Virus record (IMG/VR): IMGVR_UViG_3300049893_003113
Location: 1-21,158 of that record
Length of the DNA: 21,158 bases
Direction: 5' to 3' (one strand)
Source of the DNA: a virus
Positions 12,747 through 19,896 of this stretch are shown in pieces. The translations under genes were made by a program, and so were the position numbers. The notes under the pieces are model-generated. The model worked only from the letters and a program-made list of their open reading frames with translations, made no database searches and was not told the DNA's origin. The stretch's first letter is position 1. Every line of letters starts with the position of its first letter.

Positions 12747-12754
12747 ATTGCAGG
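12721..12754 (+). promoter_or_regulatory. Two-helix hairpin in front of the M23 peptidase start
   Basis: CCTGCAA (12721-12727) pairs with TTGCAGG (12748-12754), and inside it ATCC (12733-12736) pairs with GGAT (12741-12744) around an AAAT loop. That gives 11 base pairs with an asymmetric internal loop. The right arm contains the only purine-rich AGG upstream of ATG 12759, so the structure would hide the ribosome binding site and could delay translation of the lytic peptidase. There is no T tract, so it is not a terminator. Confidence 0.5.
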
Positions 12755-12758
12755 CCCA

Positions 12759-13094
12759 ATGATCACTCCAGTGCAAGGCCCCGTCATCCAGGACTACAGT
12801 CAAATCCACCATGGAGTGGATATTGCTTGTGTCACCGGCACTCCGGTGGTTGCTACCATGGATGGCTACGGGTTCTTCCGTTACGACGGAGACATGGGCT
12901 GGCAGTTCATCCAGACCTCTAGAGAGGGGGCCAGGGTCGTGCTCAGCCACCTTGCTGGCGCCGGCCTGAACACCTGGTACACCAAGGGGCAGCAGATCTC
13001 GACCTGTGCTTCCACTGGGCGGTTGTCCTCCGGGCCTCACGTCCACGTCGATGGCTCCGACCCACCAGTGATTCGAGCGGTTTTCGGTTTGTAA
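12759..13094 (+). CDS. M23-family (LytM) peptidoglycan endopeptidase
   Basis: A compact 111-residue protein consisting almost only of an M23 core: HHGVDI (HxGxD, 17-22), the GTPVVATMDG loop (27-36), VVLSHLAG (61-68) with conserved His64, and GPHVHVDG with HxH (94-96). The zinc ligands and catalytic histidine appear intact. It would cut peptide cross-links, complementing the glycan-cleaving endolysin. No signal peptide or cell wall-binding domain is present, so it needs a holin or an association with the virion to reach the wall. An intrinsic terminator follows 13 bases after the stop. The start lacks an exposed Shine-Dalgarno because of the upstream hairpin. Confidence 0.88.
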   Translation: MITPVQGPVIQDYSQIHHGVDIACVTGTPVVATMDGYGFFRYDGDMGWQFIQTSREGARVVLSHLAGAGLNTWYTKGQQISTCASTGRLSSGPHVHVDGSDPPVIRAVFGL

Positions 13095-13107
13095 CGATTC
13101 CCTCCTC

Positions 13108-13132
13108 ACCCGGCCCCCAGCCGGGTTTTTTT
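13108..13132 (+). terminator. Strong intrinsic terminator after M23 peptidase
   Basis: ACCCGGC (13108-13114) pairs with GCCGGGT (13120-13126) across a CCCCA loop, followed by six more T residues to 13132. It ends the lysis transcript. The extended -10 element TGCTAGATT begins two bases after the T tract. Confidence 0.9.
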
Positions 13133-13133
13133 G

Positions 13134-13142
13134 TGCTAGATT
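13134..13142 (+). promoter_or_regulatory. Extended -10 promoter candidate TGCTAGATT before RNR
   Basis: TGC TAGATT preceded by G, immediately behind the terminator at 13108-13132 and 44 bases before the RNR ATG at 13187. The -35 position is inside the terminator stem, so this must work without a -35 box. It has the same arrangement as the sites at 10784 and 17789. Confidence 0.5.
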
Positions 13143-13186
13143 CGTCTTGCCGAAAGGCATCCTACCTTCGCGTCTCAAGATCCAAT

Positions 13187-15490
13187 ATGTCCGATTTCCG
13201 TCCTTCAGCCCCAAGCGCAGAGACGGTGTTCCTTCGCACGTACAGCCGCCGGAAGGCCGATGGCAATCGTGAAAGCTTCGAGGAAGCCATGCTCCGGACG
13301 GTGGACGACATTGCGGCCATTGGCAAGTTCACCCCCGAGGAGTACCGGCTGGTACGTGAGCAAGCCCTGGCCCAACATTCGTTCCCGTCCGGCCGCGCCT
13401 TCTGGGTGGCTGGCACTGAGTGGGGGAAGCGCCCTGAGAACTTCTCCGGCTACTACAACTGCACCAGCACTCACATCTCCGACCTGGAGGCGTTCGGCCT
13501 GCTGGTTGACCTGGCAATGCAGGGCTCGGGTACCGGCGCTGTGCTCGAGTCTGGCGTTGTTGACCAGCTCCCGGCCGTCCGCACCGAGATCAACATCGAG
13601 CGGATCCTGCCGATTGGTGATGAGCCAGGCAACGCCGACACCCAGATGCTCTACGACGAGCGGGGCGCCATCATCATCGTGGGTGACAGCCGCAAAGGTT
13701 GGGTCGACGCCTACATGGCACTGATCCGCATTGCCTTCTACTCCCTCCGCAGCAAGATCAACGTCACGATCGACCTCAGCCAGATTCGCCCTGCCGGGGA
13801 GAAGCTTAAGGGCTTCGGCGGCACGTCCAACCCGATCAAGCTGGGGGACATGTTCACCAAGGTCGCAGCCCTGCTGAACGGCGCCGCGGGGCGCAAGCTG
13901 ACCACCGTCGAGGCGTGCCTGCTGATCGACGAAGCCGCCACCTGCATCGTGGCCGGCAACATCCGACGCAGCGCCGGCATGCGCCAGTTCTCCCAGGATG
14001 ACCAGGAAGCGGCAACCGCCAAGCTTGGCCTATACACCCAGGATGAAGCCGGCAACTGGCGCGTGGATCCCAAGAAGGAGGCCCTGCGCATGGCCAACCA
14101 CACTCGGTGCTACCACACCAAGCCCTCGTACCAGGAGATCGAGGACGCCGTGCGTCTGCAGTTCCAGAGCGGTGAAGGTGCCATCCAGTACGTGCCCGAG
14201 GCGGTCGCTCGAGCCAACGCGGACCTACTGAACACCCCGGAGCGGAAGGCGGAGTTCCTGCGCCTCTACACCGAGTCGGACACCGGCCGCGGCAACGCCT
14301 CCCAGCTATTACTCAGCCTGGCCGAGGAGAAGGGGATCTTCCTTGGCGCCCGTGAGCTCCAGCACCGCATGGACCGCTATGGCCTCAATCCCTGCGGTGA
14401 GATCATCGGTCGCGACTTCCACTGCAACCTGGCCGAGGTGCATCTCAACACCATCGATCCCAGCGATTACAAAGCCCTGTTCGATGCGTTCTACGCCGCC
14501 GGCCTCCAGGTTGCAGCCCTGCTGCAGCACGAGTTCGTGCATGAGCGGTACCAGTACAGCCGTGACATCGATCCCATTGTTGGGGTGAGCTTCACCGGCC
14601 TGTTCGACTTCTTCGTCCACGCCTTCGGGTCAGACTGGCTCGAGTGGATGATGCAGGGACGCCCGGACACCCTGAAGGGCGCCTACTTCGAGGGCGCCGA
14701 GGCTGAGTACCTGCTGCGGTTCCGGGAAGCGGCCCACGAGGGCGTGGTCAAGTACTGTGCCACGCATGGACTGCGGACTCCCAACCGGATCACAACCGTG
14801 CAGCCCGCCGGCACCAAGAGCCTGCTCACAGGCGCCTCCAGCGGCTGGCACCCGCCCAAGGCCCAGCGCTTCATCCGTCGCATCACACTGGGCGTCAAGG
14901 ACCCCCTGGTGCCCGCTCTGCTCGAGTCTGGCTTCAATGTCATCCCCGCCCAGAGCGCACGCGACGAGCACGGCAACCTGTTGGACGACATCACCGACCC
15001 TCGGGTGCAGGAAGTGCTGGTCGAGATCCCGACGGCCGTTTCCTGGGCCGATCTGCCTGGTTGCGACCAGTACGACCTGAGCAAGCTGCCGGCCGCCGCC
15101 CAGTGGGGCCTGTACATGCAGGTGCAGGTGTACTACACGGATCACAACACTTCCGCAACCATCGAGCTGCGTGAGGAGGAGATCCCGGTGCTGGCCAAGC
15201 TGATCTACGACAACATCCAAGAGGATGGTGGCTACATCTCGGCCGCCCTGCTGGCCCGTTTCGATGCCAACGAGACGTTCCCCCGCCTGCCCTTCGAGCC
15301 GATCTCGAAGAAGCAGTACGACCTGCAGATCCTGCCACGCAAGATCGTCGCCGAGACCGACGACCGCTCACTGCTTGAGATTCTGAACAAGTACGACAGC
15401 AGTGAGTGGACATTGGACTCCATCGACGGATGTACCAATGCTGCCTGCATTGCCAAGGCGGAGAAGGAAGAGCGGGAGGGCAAAGCCTGA
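13187..15490 (+). CDS. Class II ribonucleotide reductase, B12-dependent, monomeric
   Basis: 767 residues from ATG 13187. An upstream in-frame GTG at 13133 would lie inside the promoter and terminator area and is rejected. Motifs of the monomeric adenosylcobalamin-dependent reductase are present: the first active-site cysteine in YYNCTST (Cys92), NPCGE (401-405, with the thiyl-radical Cys and the Glu), the partner cysteine in FHCNL (Cys413), and a C-terminal CTNAAC pair (749 and 754) that shuttles electrons to a reductant. It turns ribonucleotides into deoxyribonucleotides and needs cobalamin from the host. Glutaredoxin at 10536 is a plausible reductant. The gene starts a new transcript and is coupled to the next ORF by TGATG. 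Confidence 0.95.
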   Translation: MSDFRPSAPSAETVFLRTYSRRKADGNRESFEEAMLRTVDDIAAIGKFTPEEYRLVREQALAQHSFPSGRAFWVAGTEWGKRPENFSGYYNCTSTHISDLEAFGLLVDLAMQGSGTGAVLESGVVDQLPAVRTEINIERILPIGDEPGNADTQMLYDERGAIIIVGDSRKGWVDAYMALIRIAFYSLRSKINVTIDLSQIRPAGEKLKGFGGTSNPIKLGDMFTKVAALLNGAAGRKLTTVEACLLIDEAATCIVAGNIRRSAGMRQFSQDDQEAATAKLGLYTQDEAGNWRVDPKKEALRMANHTRCYHTKPSYQEIEDAVRLQFQSGEGAIQYVPEAVARANADLLNTPERKAEFLRLYTESDTGRGNASQLLLSLAEEKGIFLGARELQHRMDRYGLNPCGEIIGRDFHCNLAEVHLNTIDPSDYKALFDAFYAAGLQVAALLQHEFVHERYQYSRDIDPIVGVSFTGLFDFFVHAFGSDWLEWMMQGRPDTLKGAYFEGAEAEYLLRFREAAHEGVVKYCATHGLRTPNRITTVQPAGTKSLLTGASSGWHPPKAQRFIRRITLGVKDPLVPALLESGFNVIPAQSARDEHGNLLDDITDPRVQEVLVEIPTAVSWADLPGCDQYDLSKLPAAAQWGLYMQVQVYYTDHNTSATIELREEEIPVLAKLIYDNIQEDGGYISAALLARFDANETFPRLPFEPISKKQYDLQILPRKIVAETDDRSLLEILNKYDSSEWTLDSIDGCTNAACIAKAEKEEREGKA

Positions 15491-15654
15491 TGGAGGAACT
15501 GGACAAGGCCCTGGAGGACTTCAGGGCCAAGTTCAGCCTTTACTCAATGAAGGTTGAACGAAAGTATCGCACCCTGGGCGATATGGACTATGATATGGTC
15601 GGTGCTGCCTGGAACAAGTACCTCCGCCTACGCAAACAACTCAAGGGATTCTGA
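15490..15654 (+). CDS. Hypothetical protein, 54 residues
   Basis: ATG 15490 overlaps the RNR stop as TGATG, and its own stop overlaps the next start in the same way. The product is almost entirely helical and charged (MEELDKALEDFRAKFSLYSMKVERKY ends a first helix; AAWNKYLRLRKQLKGF forms a second), suggesting a helical hairpin. The family is unknown. Its place between RNR and the dCTP deaminase family gene suggests a link to nucleotide supply, but that is inference only. Confidence 0.65.
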   Translation: MEELDKALEDFRAKFSLYSMKVERKYRTLGDMDYDMVGAAWNKYLRLRKQLKGF

Positions 15655-16169
15655 TGGCTACCATTGTCGACTTTCAGATCAGGGAGCTCGCTCGCACCAG
15701 GGGGCTCGTTGAGCCCTACGAGCCCGCCCAGCAAAACCCCGCCAGTTACGACGTCCGTCTTGGTGGGACCATCCTAGTGGAACAGCGTGCCAGCGCGCCT
15801 GGTGGCGCTGAATGGCGGACTGTGGACATCTCGGAGGAGGAGTACCTTCTCCAGCCTGGGGAGTTCGTCCTCGCTCACACCAAGGAGTTTGTCCGTGTTC
15901 CCGTTGAGCTGGAGTGTATCTTCCAGCTTAAGAGCAGCCGCGGCAGGGAAGGGTATGAGCATGCTCTCGCTGGGTACATCGATCCCGGATTCCATGGCCA
16001 GGTCACCCTGGAGCTCACCAACCTACGCCGGTACAAGGCCCTGCCGCTCAAGGCGGGTCTGCTGATCGGACAGCTGCGTTTCTCTCGGGTGGACGAGGTT
16101 CCTCACCGTCCCTACAGCCTCACTGGGAGATACAATAACGACAAGGGAGTCCAGGCCAGCAAAGGCTGA
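15654..16169 (+). CDS. dcd: dCTP deaminase / dUTPase-family protein
   Basis: A 171-residue trimeric-fold enzyme with the motifs of the dCTP deaminase branch: NPASYDVRLG (28-37), LKSSRGREG (92-100, with the Ser-Ser-x-x-Arg phosphate loop), YIDPGFHGQVTLELTN (108-123) containing the probable catalytic Glu120, GQLRFSR (139-145) and the C-terminal TGRY lid (157-160). The branch makes dUTP from dCTP, or dUMP in bifunctional forms, feeding ThyX at 3588. From sequence alone it could be mono- or bifunctional. It is coupled by TGATG to the upstream ORF, in one transcript with RNR. A large stem-loop follows its stop. Confidence 0.88.
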   Translation: MATIVDFQIRELARTRGLVEPYEPAQQNPASYDVRLGGTILVEQRASAPGGAEWRTVDISEEEYLLQPGEFVLAHTKEFVRVPVELECIFQLKSSRGREGYEHALAGYIDPGFHGQVTLELTNLRRYKALPLKAGLLIGQLRFSRVDEVPHRPYSLTGRYNNDKGVQASKG

Positions 16170-16189
16170 CGGAAACCTACTTAATGAAC

Positions 16190-16237
16190 GGTGGCGTGAT
16201 GCGCCGGTCATACCAACCACTTTGGCGCGACGCCACC
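16190..16237 (+). promoter_or_regulatory. Large stem-loop before the portal gene
   Basis: GGTGGCGT (16190-16197) pairs with ACGCCACC (16230-16237), and GCGCC (16201-16205) pairs with GGCGC (16224-16228) inside it, giving 13 base pairs with a small bulge and an 18-base loop. It lies in the 84-base gap between the dCTP deaminase family gene and the portal ATG at 16254. There is no T tract, so a simple terminator is unlikely. It could control portal expression, be an RNA processing site, or be a DNA structure used in packaging or replication. Confidence 0.6.
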
Positions 16238-16253
16238 ATTCGCTGAGAAAGCA

Positions 16254-17738
16254 ATGCAAGGAATCGATCACCCGACAAACGACCCGACCTTGGTGTCGTT
16301 TCATCGCCCCGAACTTGTTCGTCTGCTCCCGCAGCTCGAGAAGGCTTACGACTGCTGGACACTCCTGAACGCCGATGGAGCGGGGGAGTCAAAGCAGAAG
16401 TATCTCCCCAAGGAGCCGGCAGAGCCCAGTGCCGCCTACCAGGCCCGCCTGGGTCGATCCACCTATGCTCCTATCTACCGTGATGCCATCAGGTCCTATG
16501 CCGGCCTGCTGAGTCGGTTCCATCTAATTGACGCTCCGAGCAGCCTCGAGGACAGCAAGACTAATGTTGACCTGCAAGGGTCCAGCATTCAGTCTTTCAT
16601 GACCCAGATCGACGAGCTAGCCCTGCGGGATGGTGGCACCTATATCATGGTCGACATGATGCCAGATAGTGGGGCGAGCAACTTCTTTGATCAGCTCAAC
16701 GATGGCCGCCATCCCTACCTGATCTCCGTCAACCGCGCCGATGTGATCAACTGGTCCGTGCGCTACGACAGGGGCCGCGAGTTCGTTGAGCACGCCACCG
16801 TGCGTCAATTGCGCTCGCTGCCATCTCCTGACGGCACGTACGGTTCCGTTGTAGAGCCCGTCTACTACGTGTTGCGTCCCGGCAAGGTTGAGGCATACCG
16901 ACTTGTCAAGTCTGGCACCCGCCGCTGGGAAAACCAGTTGATCGACACGGTTGAGACGACTCTGCCAATTGTCCCGCTGGTGTGGTATGGCGCCACGACG
17001 AGCCGCTTCGCCCAGGGTGACATGCCCATGGAGGGCCTGGCCGAACTGAGCCTGCAGCACTTCCAGATGCGCTCCGACCTTGGTGAGCTCCTCCACAAGT
17101 GCGCAATGCCGGTCCCAGTGCGGAAAGGTGCTCCGATCGGCCCCGATGGCAAGCCTGCTCCCCTGGTGATTGGCCCCAACACGGCAATCGACCTGTCGGG
17201 TGAGTCTGGTTCCGACTTCAGCTTTGCCGAGCCTTCGGGTAAGAGCCTCGAGCGTCACCAGCAAGAGATCCGCCACGTCGAGGAGCTGATGGATCGCAGC
17301 TCTCTCAACTTCCTCTATGGCGCCAATGTCAAGACGGCGACTGAAGCCTCGCTGAGGGCCTCCCAGGTGGCTTCCAGCATCTCCTCCCTGATCCGGAACA
17401 AGACAGCCGCGTTCGGGGTGATCATGCGTCTCTGGGCTTGGTACGCAGGGGAGCAGGACCAGATCACCGTGGAGTCTGGCATCGCCATCAACGACTCGCT
17501 GATCAACAAACCCCTGGGCGCCTCCGAGATGGCCCAGTTGGTCAACCTGTACTCCCAGGGCCTGCTGTCGAAGCAAACCGTCCTGGATGAGCTGCAGCGT
17601 GGAGGCGTACTCGATCCAGACCTGGTGGTAGAGCAGGAGATCAGCCGAATCACCGAAGAACAACCCGCCCCGGCCGCGGCCCCACAGCCGACCCGCCAGG
17701 CGACTGACACCAGGCTCGCAGCCGAAAACGCACAGTAG
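16254..17738 (+). CDS. Portal protein (DUF4055-like)
   Basis: 494 residues with the general layout of phage portal proteins. An N-terminal region mentions APIYRDAIRSYAGLLSRF, the central part alternates strands and loops (DLSGESGSDFSFAEPSGKSL), and the long clip/stem helices near the end read TATEASLRASQVASSISSL with RNKTAAFGVIMRLWAWYAG. The arrangement matches DUF4055-type proteins from memory, which serve as portals in several siphoviruses. A dodecameric ring of this protein would dock the terminase. The C-terminus is Pro/Ala-rich and probably disordered. The start is ATG 16254, without a strong Shine-Dalgarno. An intrinsic terminator follows, so the portal may be transcribed alone or with the RNR block. 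Confidence 0.75.
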   Translation: MQGIDHPTNDPTLVSFHRPELVRLLPQLEKAYDCWTLLNADGAGESKQKYLPKEPAEPSAAYQARLGRSTYAPIYRDAIRSYAGLLSRFHLIDAPSSLEDSKTNVDLQGSSIQSFMTQIDELALRDGGTYIMVDMMPDSGASNFFDQLNDGRHPYLISVNRADVINWSVRYDRGREFVEHATVRQLRSLPSPDGTYGSVVEPVYYVLRPGKVEAYRLVKSGTRRWENQLIDTVETTLPIVPLVWYGATTSRFAQGDMPMEGLAELSLQHFQMRSDLGELLHKCAMPVPVRKGAPIGPDGKPAPLVIGPNTAIDLSGESGSDFSFAEPSGKSLERHQQEIRHVEELMDRSSLNFLYGANVKTATEASLRASQVASSISSLIRNKTAAFGVIMRLWAWYAGEQDQITVESGIAINDSLINKPLGASEMAQLVNLYSQGLLSKQTVLDELQRGGVLDPDLVVEQEISRITEEQPAPAAAPQPTRQATDTRLAAENAQ

Positions 17739-17756
17739 TGTGAAGATTCACTTCAT

Positions 17757-17786
17757 GCCCTGGGGACTCGCTCCCTGGGGCTTTTT
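17757..17786 (+). terminator. Intrinsic terminator after portal
   Basis: A 10-bp stem runs from 17757 to 17781 with two G-T pairs, closed by a CTCGC loop and followed by TTTTT (17782-17786). The extended -10 element TGCTATGAT starts three bases later, repeating the stop-and-restart layout seen at 10763 and 13108. Confidence 0.85.
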
Positions 17787-17788
17787 CG

Positions 17789-17797
17789 TGCTATGAT
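17789..17797 (+). promoter_or_regulatory. Extended -10 promoter candidate TGCTATGAT
   Basis: TGC TATGAT preceded by G, right behind the portal terminator and 27 bases before ATG 17824. There is no -35 box. The 35 bases from the -10 to the ATG closely resemble those at 20304-20338. Confidence 0.65.
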
Positions 17798-17823
17798 GAC
17801 GGAGTCCTCAGAAGGAACACCTT

Positions 17824-18027
17824 ATGCAACAGATCATCGCTCGCTTCCAGTTCCACCAAGACAGGGCCCCTGAGTTCTGCTGGCCCGGCACGAACTTCGC
17901 CGAGATGCGCTTTGACGATGTAGACGAGATCATCGAGCTCTGCCAGGAGTTCGAGGACGCCCTTGTCGATGTCATCGCCCTGGTCAACGGTCGAATCATC
18001 AGCCTCGCCACGCAACCCCTCAAATGA
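17824..18027 (+). CDS. Hypothetical protein, 67 residues
   Basis: First gene of the small-gene run after the portal, with AAGGA at 17812-17816 seven bases before the ATG. The product begins with a strand (IIARFQFHQD), then CWPGTNFAEMRFDD, an acidic helix (DEIIELCQEFEDALVDVIALV) and a final strand (GRIISLAT). No family is recognised. The ATGA overlap at its end couples it to a membrane miniprotein. Confidence 0.7.
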   Translation: MQQIIARFQFHQDRAPEFCWPGTNFAEMRFDDVDEIIELCQEFEDALVDVIALVNGRIISLATQPLK

Positions 18028-18155
18028 CACAGTACGACTACTACATGGGTCTCCTTCAACAGGTCGCCCTCGGACTCTCCGTCCTGCTCGGACTGAGCGC
18101 CATAGGCTTTTCTGCCTACCTGGCCTACTACTGGATTCTCTGGACCCGTAAATGA
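18024..18155 (+). CDS. 43-residue single-span membrane miniprotein
   Basis: ATG 18024 overlaps the previous stop as ATGA, and the next ATG at 18152 overlaps its own stop as ATGA. The product has a hydrophobic helix of about 25 residues (VALGLSVLLGLSAIGFSAYLAYY) and ends WILWTRK, a polar stub of the positive-inside type. No family is recognised. It resembles the miniproteins at 2066 and 20939 in size and topology. A holin-like or membrane-modulating role is possible but unproven. Confidence 0.65.
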   Translation: MTQYDYYMGLLQQVALGLSVLLGLSAIGFSAYLAYYWILWTRK

Positions 18156-18514
18156 CTTCCCAAGTCCTCGCTCACGGGAAGAACCTGCGCAGCCCTGGCG
18201 GAAGCTTCTTCTACGAGGTGCAAGGCCCTTGCTGCCAGCTCTACGATCGGGAAGAGCTCCCCTGGCCATGCTCATCCTTGGCATGGCGTGGCAAGCAACC
18301 ATCCTGGAACCGGGTCGGCAAGAGGTTCGTTCCCGATCTGGCTGCCTCGAGATGCCCCTCCTATTCCGTCGTCGCCCACGATGCCTGGGGGAACCAGTGG
18401 CAGCAGGTCTTGACCCTGTACCATGATCGACTCGAGGGCAGTCTGAGGAAGTCCTGGTATGCCAAGGTTCCCGCCGGCCACCCTTACCCCTTTTTCAGTT
18501 TCCCTGAAAAGTAA
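18152..18514 (+). CDS. Hypothetical protein, 120 residues
   Basis: An ORF coupled to the upstream miniprotein by ATGA. The protein is rich in aromatic residues and Cys, with GPCCQLYDREELPWPC (25-40) and a later SRCPSYSVVAHDAWGNQWQQVLTLYHDRLEG. Much of it looks like beta strands with Trp and Tyr. It has no recognised domain, signal or membrane segment. Two cysteines close together (CC) might bind a metal, but no partner motif is clear. Confidence 0.6.
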   Translation: MTSQVLAHGKNLRSPGGSFFYEVQGPCCQLYDREELPWPCSSLAWRGKQPSWNRVGKRFVPDLAASRCPSYSVVAHDAWGNQWQQVLTLYHDRLEGSLRKSWYAKVPAGHPYPFFSFPEK

Positions 18515-18520
18515 CGAAGC

Positions 18521-18688
18521 ATGAAAAAGCCGCTCCAGGTCACGTCTCCGCCGAACTGGCGTGATATATTTGAAAGACGGCCGGATCTCAAGCCACCAGG
18601 CTACGAGGAAACAGTCGCACTGATCCAATCCCAAAGAGGTACCAACCATGACACGCTCCAACCGCCAGCTGACCCAGTTCGCCGTTGA
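18521..18688 (+). CDS. Possible 55-residue conserved small protein
   Basis: ATG 18521 begins six bases after the previous stop. The N-terminal part reads SPPNWRDIFERRPDLKPPGYEETV, a pattern familiar from small phage and cyanobacterial ORFs of unknown function (trp, then leu/phe, then PPGY). The last 41 bases overlap the gene at 18648 in another frame, so the C-terminus (TLQPPADPVRR) may be fortuitous. No strong Shine-Dalgarno is seen. The promoter-like site at 18562-18570 lies inside this ORF. Confidence 0.5.
   Translation: MKKPLQVTSPPNWRDIFERRPDLKPPGYEETVALIQSQRGTNHDTLQPPADPVRR
18562..18570 (+). promoter_or_regulatory. Extended -10 promoter candidate TGATATATT
   Basis: TGA TATATT preceded by G, inside the small ORF at 18521 and 77 bases before ATG 18648. 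No -35 box is visible. Confidence 0.45.
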
Positions 18689-19103
18689 CAAGCTTCACAG
18701 CTTCCTGAACGAGGGCAACGCCTTCCAGCCCGAACAGGCTGGGAACACCGCGGTCGCTCTCCTCGCAGACGGCGACATGAGCATCCTCCACTTCTCCCTC
18801 TTTGAGCAGGTGATCCTCGAGGTCTTCTTCGATGGCCAGCTCTGCTCTCACGTCGTCGTCCACGACGGCAACTTCTACGATGAGGAAGGCCGCCCCAGCC
18901 GCACCACTCGCGAGCGCCTCAACGGCCTCCTGGATGCACTGGGCGAGGAGTGCCTGATCCCGGAGCAGGTCCGAGTCCACCTGGACAAAGACAACCAGAA
19001 GGAATGCTACATCGGCCGTCGGGGTACTCGCCAGCGCTTTGGTAAGGACTTCCCTCCAGCCGTCATCCACTCCGATTCCGTTCGCCTCGTTTTCGACAAA
19101 TGA
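18648..19103 (+). CDS. Hypothetical protein, 151 residues
   Basis: ATG 18648 has a good ribosome binding site (AAGAGG, 18634-18639). The protein has an N-terminal helix (RQLTQFAVDKLHSFLNEG), then strands (NTAVALLADGDMSILHFSLFEQVILEVFFDGQLC forms two long hairpins), a helix (TTRERLNGLLDALGEE) and a C-terminal strand pair. It contains no signal or membrane segment. The family is not recognised; similar short alpha/beta proteins of unknown function are common in phage early regions. It is coupled to the next ORF by ATGA. Confidence 0.7.
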   Translation: MTRSNRQLTQFAVDKLHSFLNEGNAFQPEQAGNTAVALLADGDMSILHFSLFEQVILEVFFDGQLCSHVVVHDGNFYDEEGRPSRTTRERLNGLLDALGEECLIPEQVRVHLDKDNQKECYIGRRGTRQRFGKDFPPAVIHSDSVRLVFDK

Positions 19104-19384
19104 CCGACTTCGCTCAGCGCCACAACGACAAGATCATCCTCCTCAAGTTGGCTGCGGCTTATCCGCCAACTTCGTACGACAAGGTTATGCTGGGCGCACT
19201 GATGATGCGCTACAAAGACAACCCCGAGATGAACGAGGATGTCGAACTTGTAATTCGTGCTTACAGGCTCACACCCAAGGAACTGTTTCTGCAGTGTCGC
19301 GAGATTTGGGCCAGCGGTTTCCGCCCCGAGGATCTCGCCTCCTCCGGCAGTTCCTGGGATTCCACCACCAACGAGGCAAACTGA
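19100..19384 (+). CDS. Hypothetical protein, 94 residues
   Basis: An ORF between ATGA (19100) and TGATG (19382-19386) overlaps. It is mainly helical: QRHNDKIILLKLAAAYPP, then SYDKVMLGALMMRYKDNPEM and EDVELVIRAYRLTPKELFLQCREIW. The repeating helix-turn-helix rhythm might be a small DNA-binding fold, but no specific motif is recognised. The tail is Ser/Thr-rich and probably disordered. Confidence 0.65.
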   Translation: MTDFAQRHNDKIILLKLAAAYPPTSYDKVMLGALMMRYKDNPEMNEDVELVIRAYRLTPKELFLQCREIWASGFRPEDLASSGSSWDSTTNEAN

Positions 19385-19575
19385 TGAACAAACTACCCGA
19401 CGGCTTCAGCTTCTACAAAACACGCGGCGGACTTGTCGCCGTCAAGGACGAGGCGGGAACTCCCCTTTTCTACTCAATCAGCGAAGAAAGAGCCCTGCAA
19501 GCCTTGCCATGCCTCGAGCGATTCGGTGGCGTTATCGTTAGTCGTTCTACCAAGGAGAAAGCCGTTGACCTCTGA
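19384..19575 (+). CDS. Hypothetical protein, 63 residues
   Basis: ATG 19384 overlaps the previous stop as TGATG. The product has strands (FSFYKTRGGLVAVKDEAGTP then LFYSISEERA), a short helix (LQALPCLERF) and a last strand (GVIVSRS). The family is unknown. The final 11 bases overlap the next gene, whose ribosome binding site (AAGGAG) lies inside this ORF. Confidence 0.65.
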   Translation: MNKLPDGFSFYKTRGGLVAVKDEAGTPLFYSISEERALQALPCLERFGGVIVSRSTKEKAVDL

Positions 19576-19831
19576 TCAAAGCCCCAACATGTTCCAGGTA
19601 GACCTGGAAGACCTGGACTTCGAGGAACTGCTTGCCAGCACGGATCGGTTCACTTTGGCGATCCTGAATATGATTTACACTCCTCGCCAGATCGAAAAGC
19701 TGGACGAGCAGGGTCTCGCCAGGGGAATTGCTTTTGAGACGTGCCATCGCTACATGGAGGCTATGCACGCATTGGCTCAGCGATTCGTTGAACTTGAGTC
19801 AGTCAAGTCTAGCCTGAACGGTCTCTTATGA
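19565..19831 (+). CDS. Hypothetical protein, 88 residues, TTG start
   Basis: Read from TTG 19565 because AAGGAG lies seven bases upstream, an excellent ribosome binding site. ATG 19589 (80 residues) is the alternative, but no such site precedes it. The product is acidic and helical: QVDLEDLDFEELLAST, then RFTLAILNMIYTPRQIEKLDEQG and ETCHRYMEAMHALAQRF. No family is recognised. It overlaps the previous gene by 11 bases, which suggests coupling. Confidence 0.6.
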   Translation: MTSDQSPNMFQVDLEDLDFEELLASTDRFTLAILNMIYTPRQIEKLDEQGLARGIAFETCHRYMEAMHALAQRFVELESVKSSLNGLL

Positions 19832-19896
19832 CGGTTTTCGGGGTACGGATTGTTCGGTCAAATCCCAGTCACACCAGGTACTCTTAAGGTGCAGAG

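Noticed and set aside
16617-17663. 348-residue minus-strand ORF
   Set aside because: It is fully opposite the portal gene, has no ribosome binding site, and its composition is that of an antisense shadow of a GC-rich coding frame.
19828-19887. 19-codon ORF in an ATGA overlap after the gene at 19565
   Set aside because: Too short, no recognisable motif and no ribosome binding site. The stretch 19832-19896 is better described as a short spacer.
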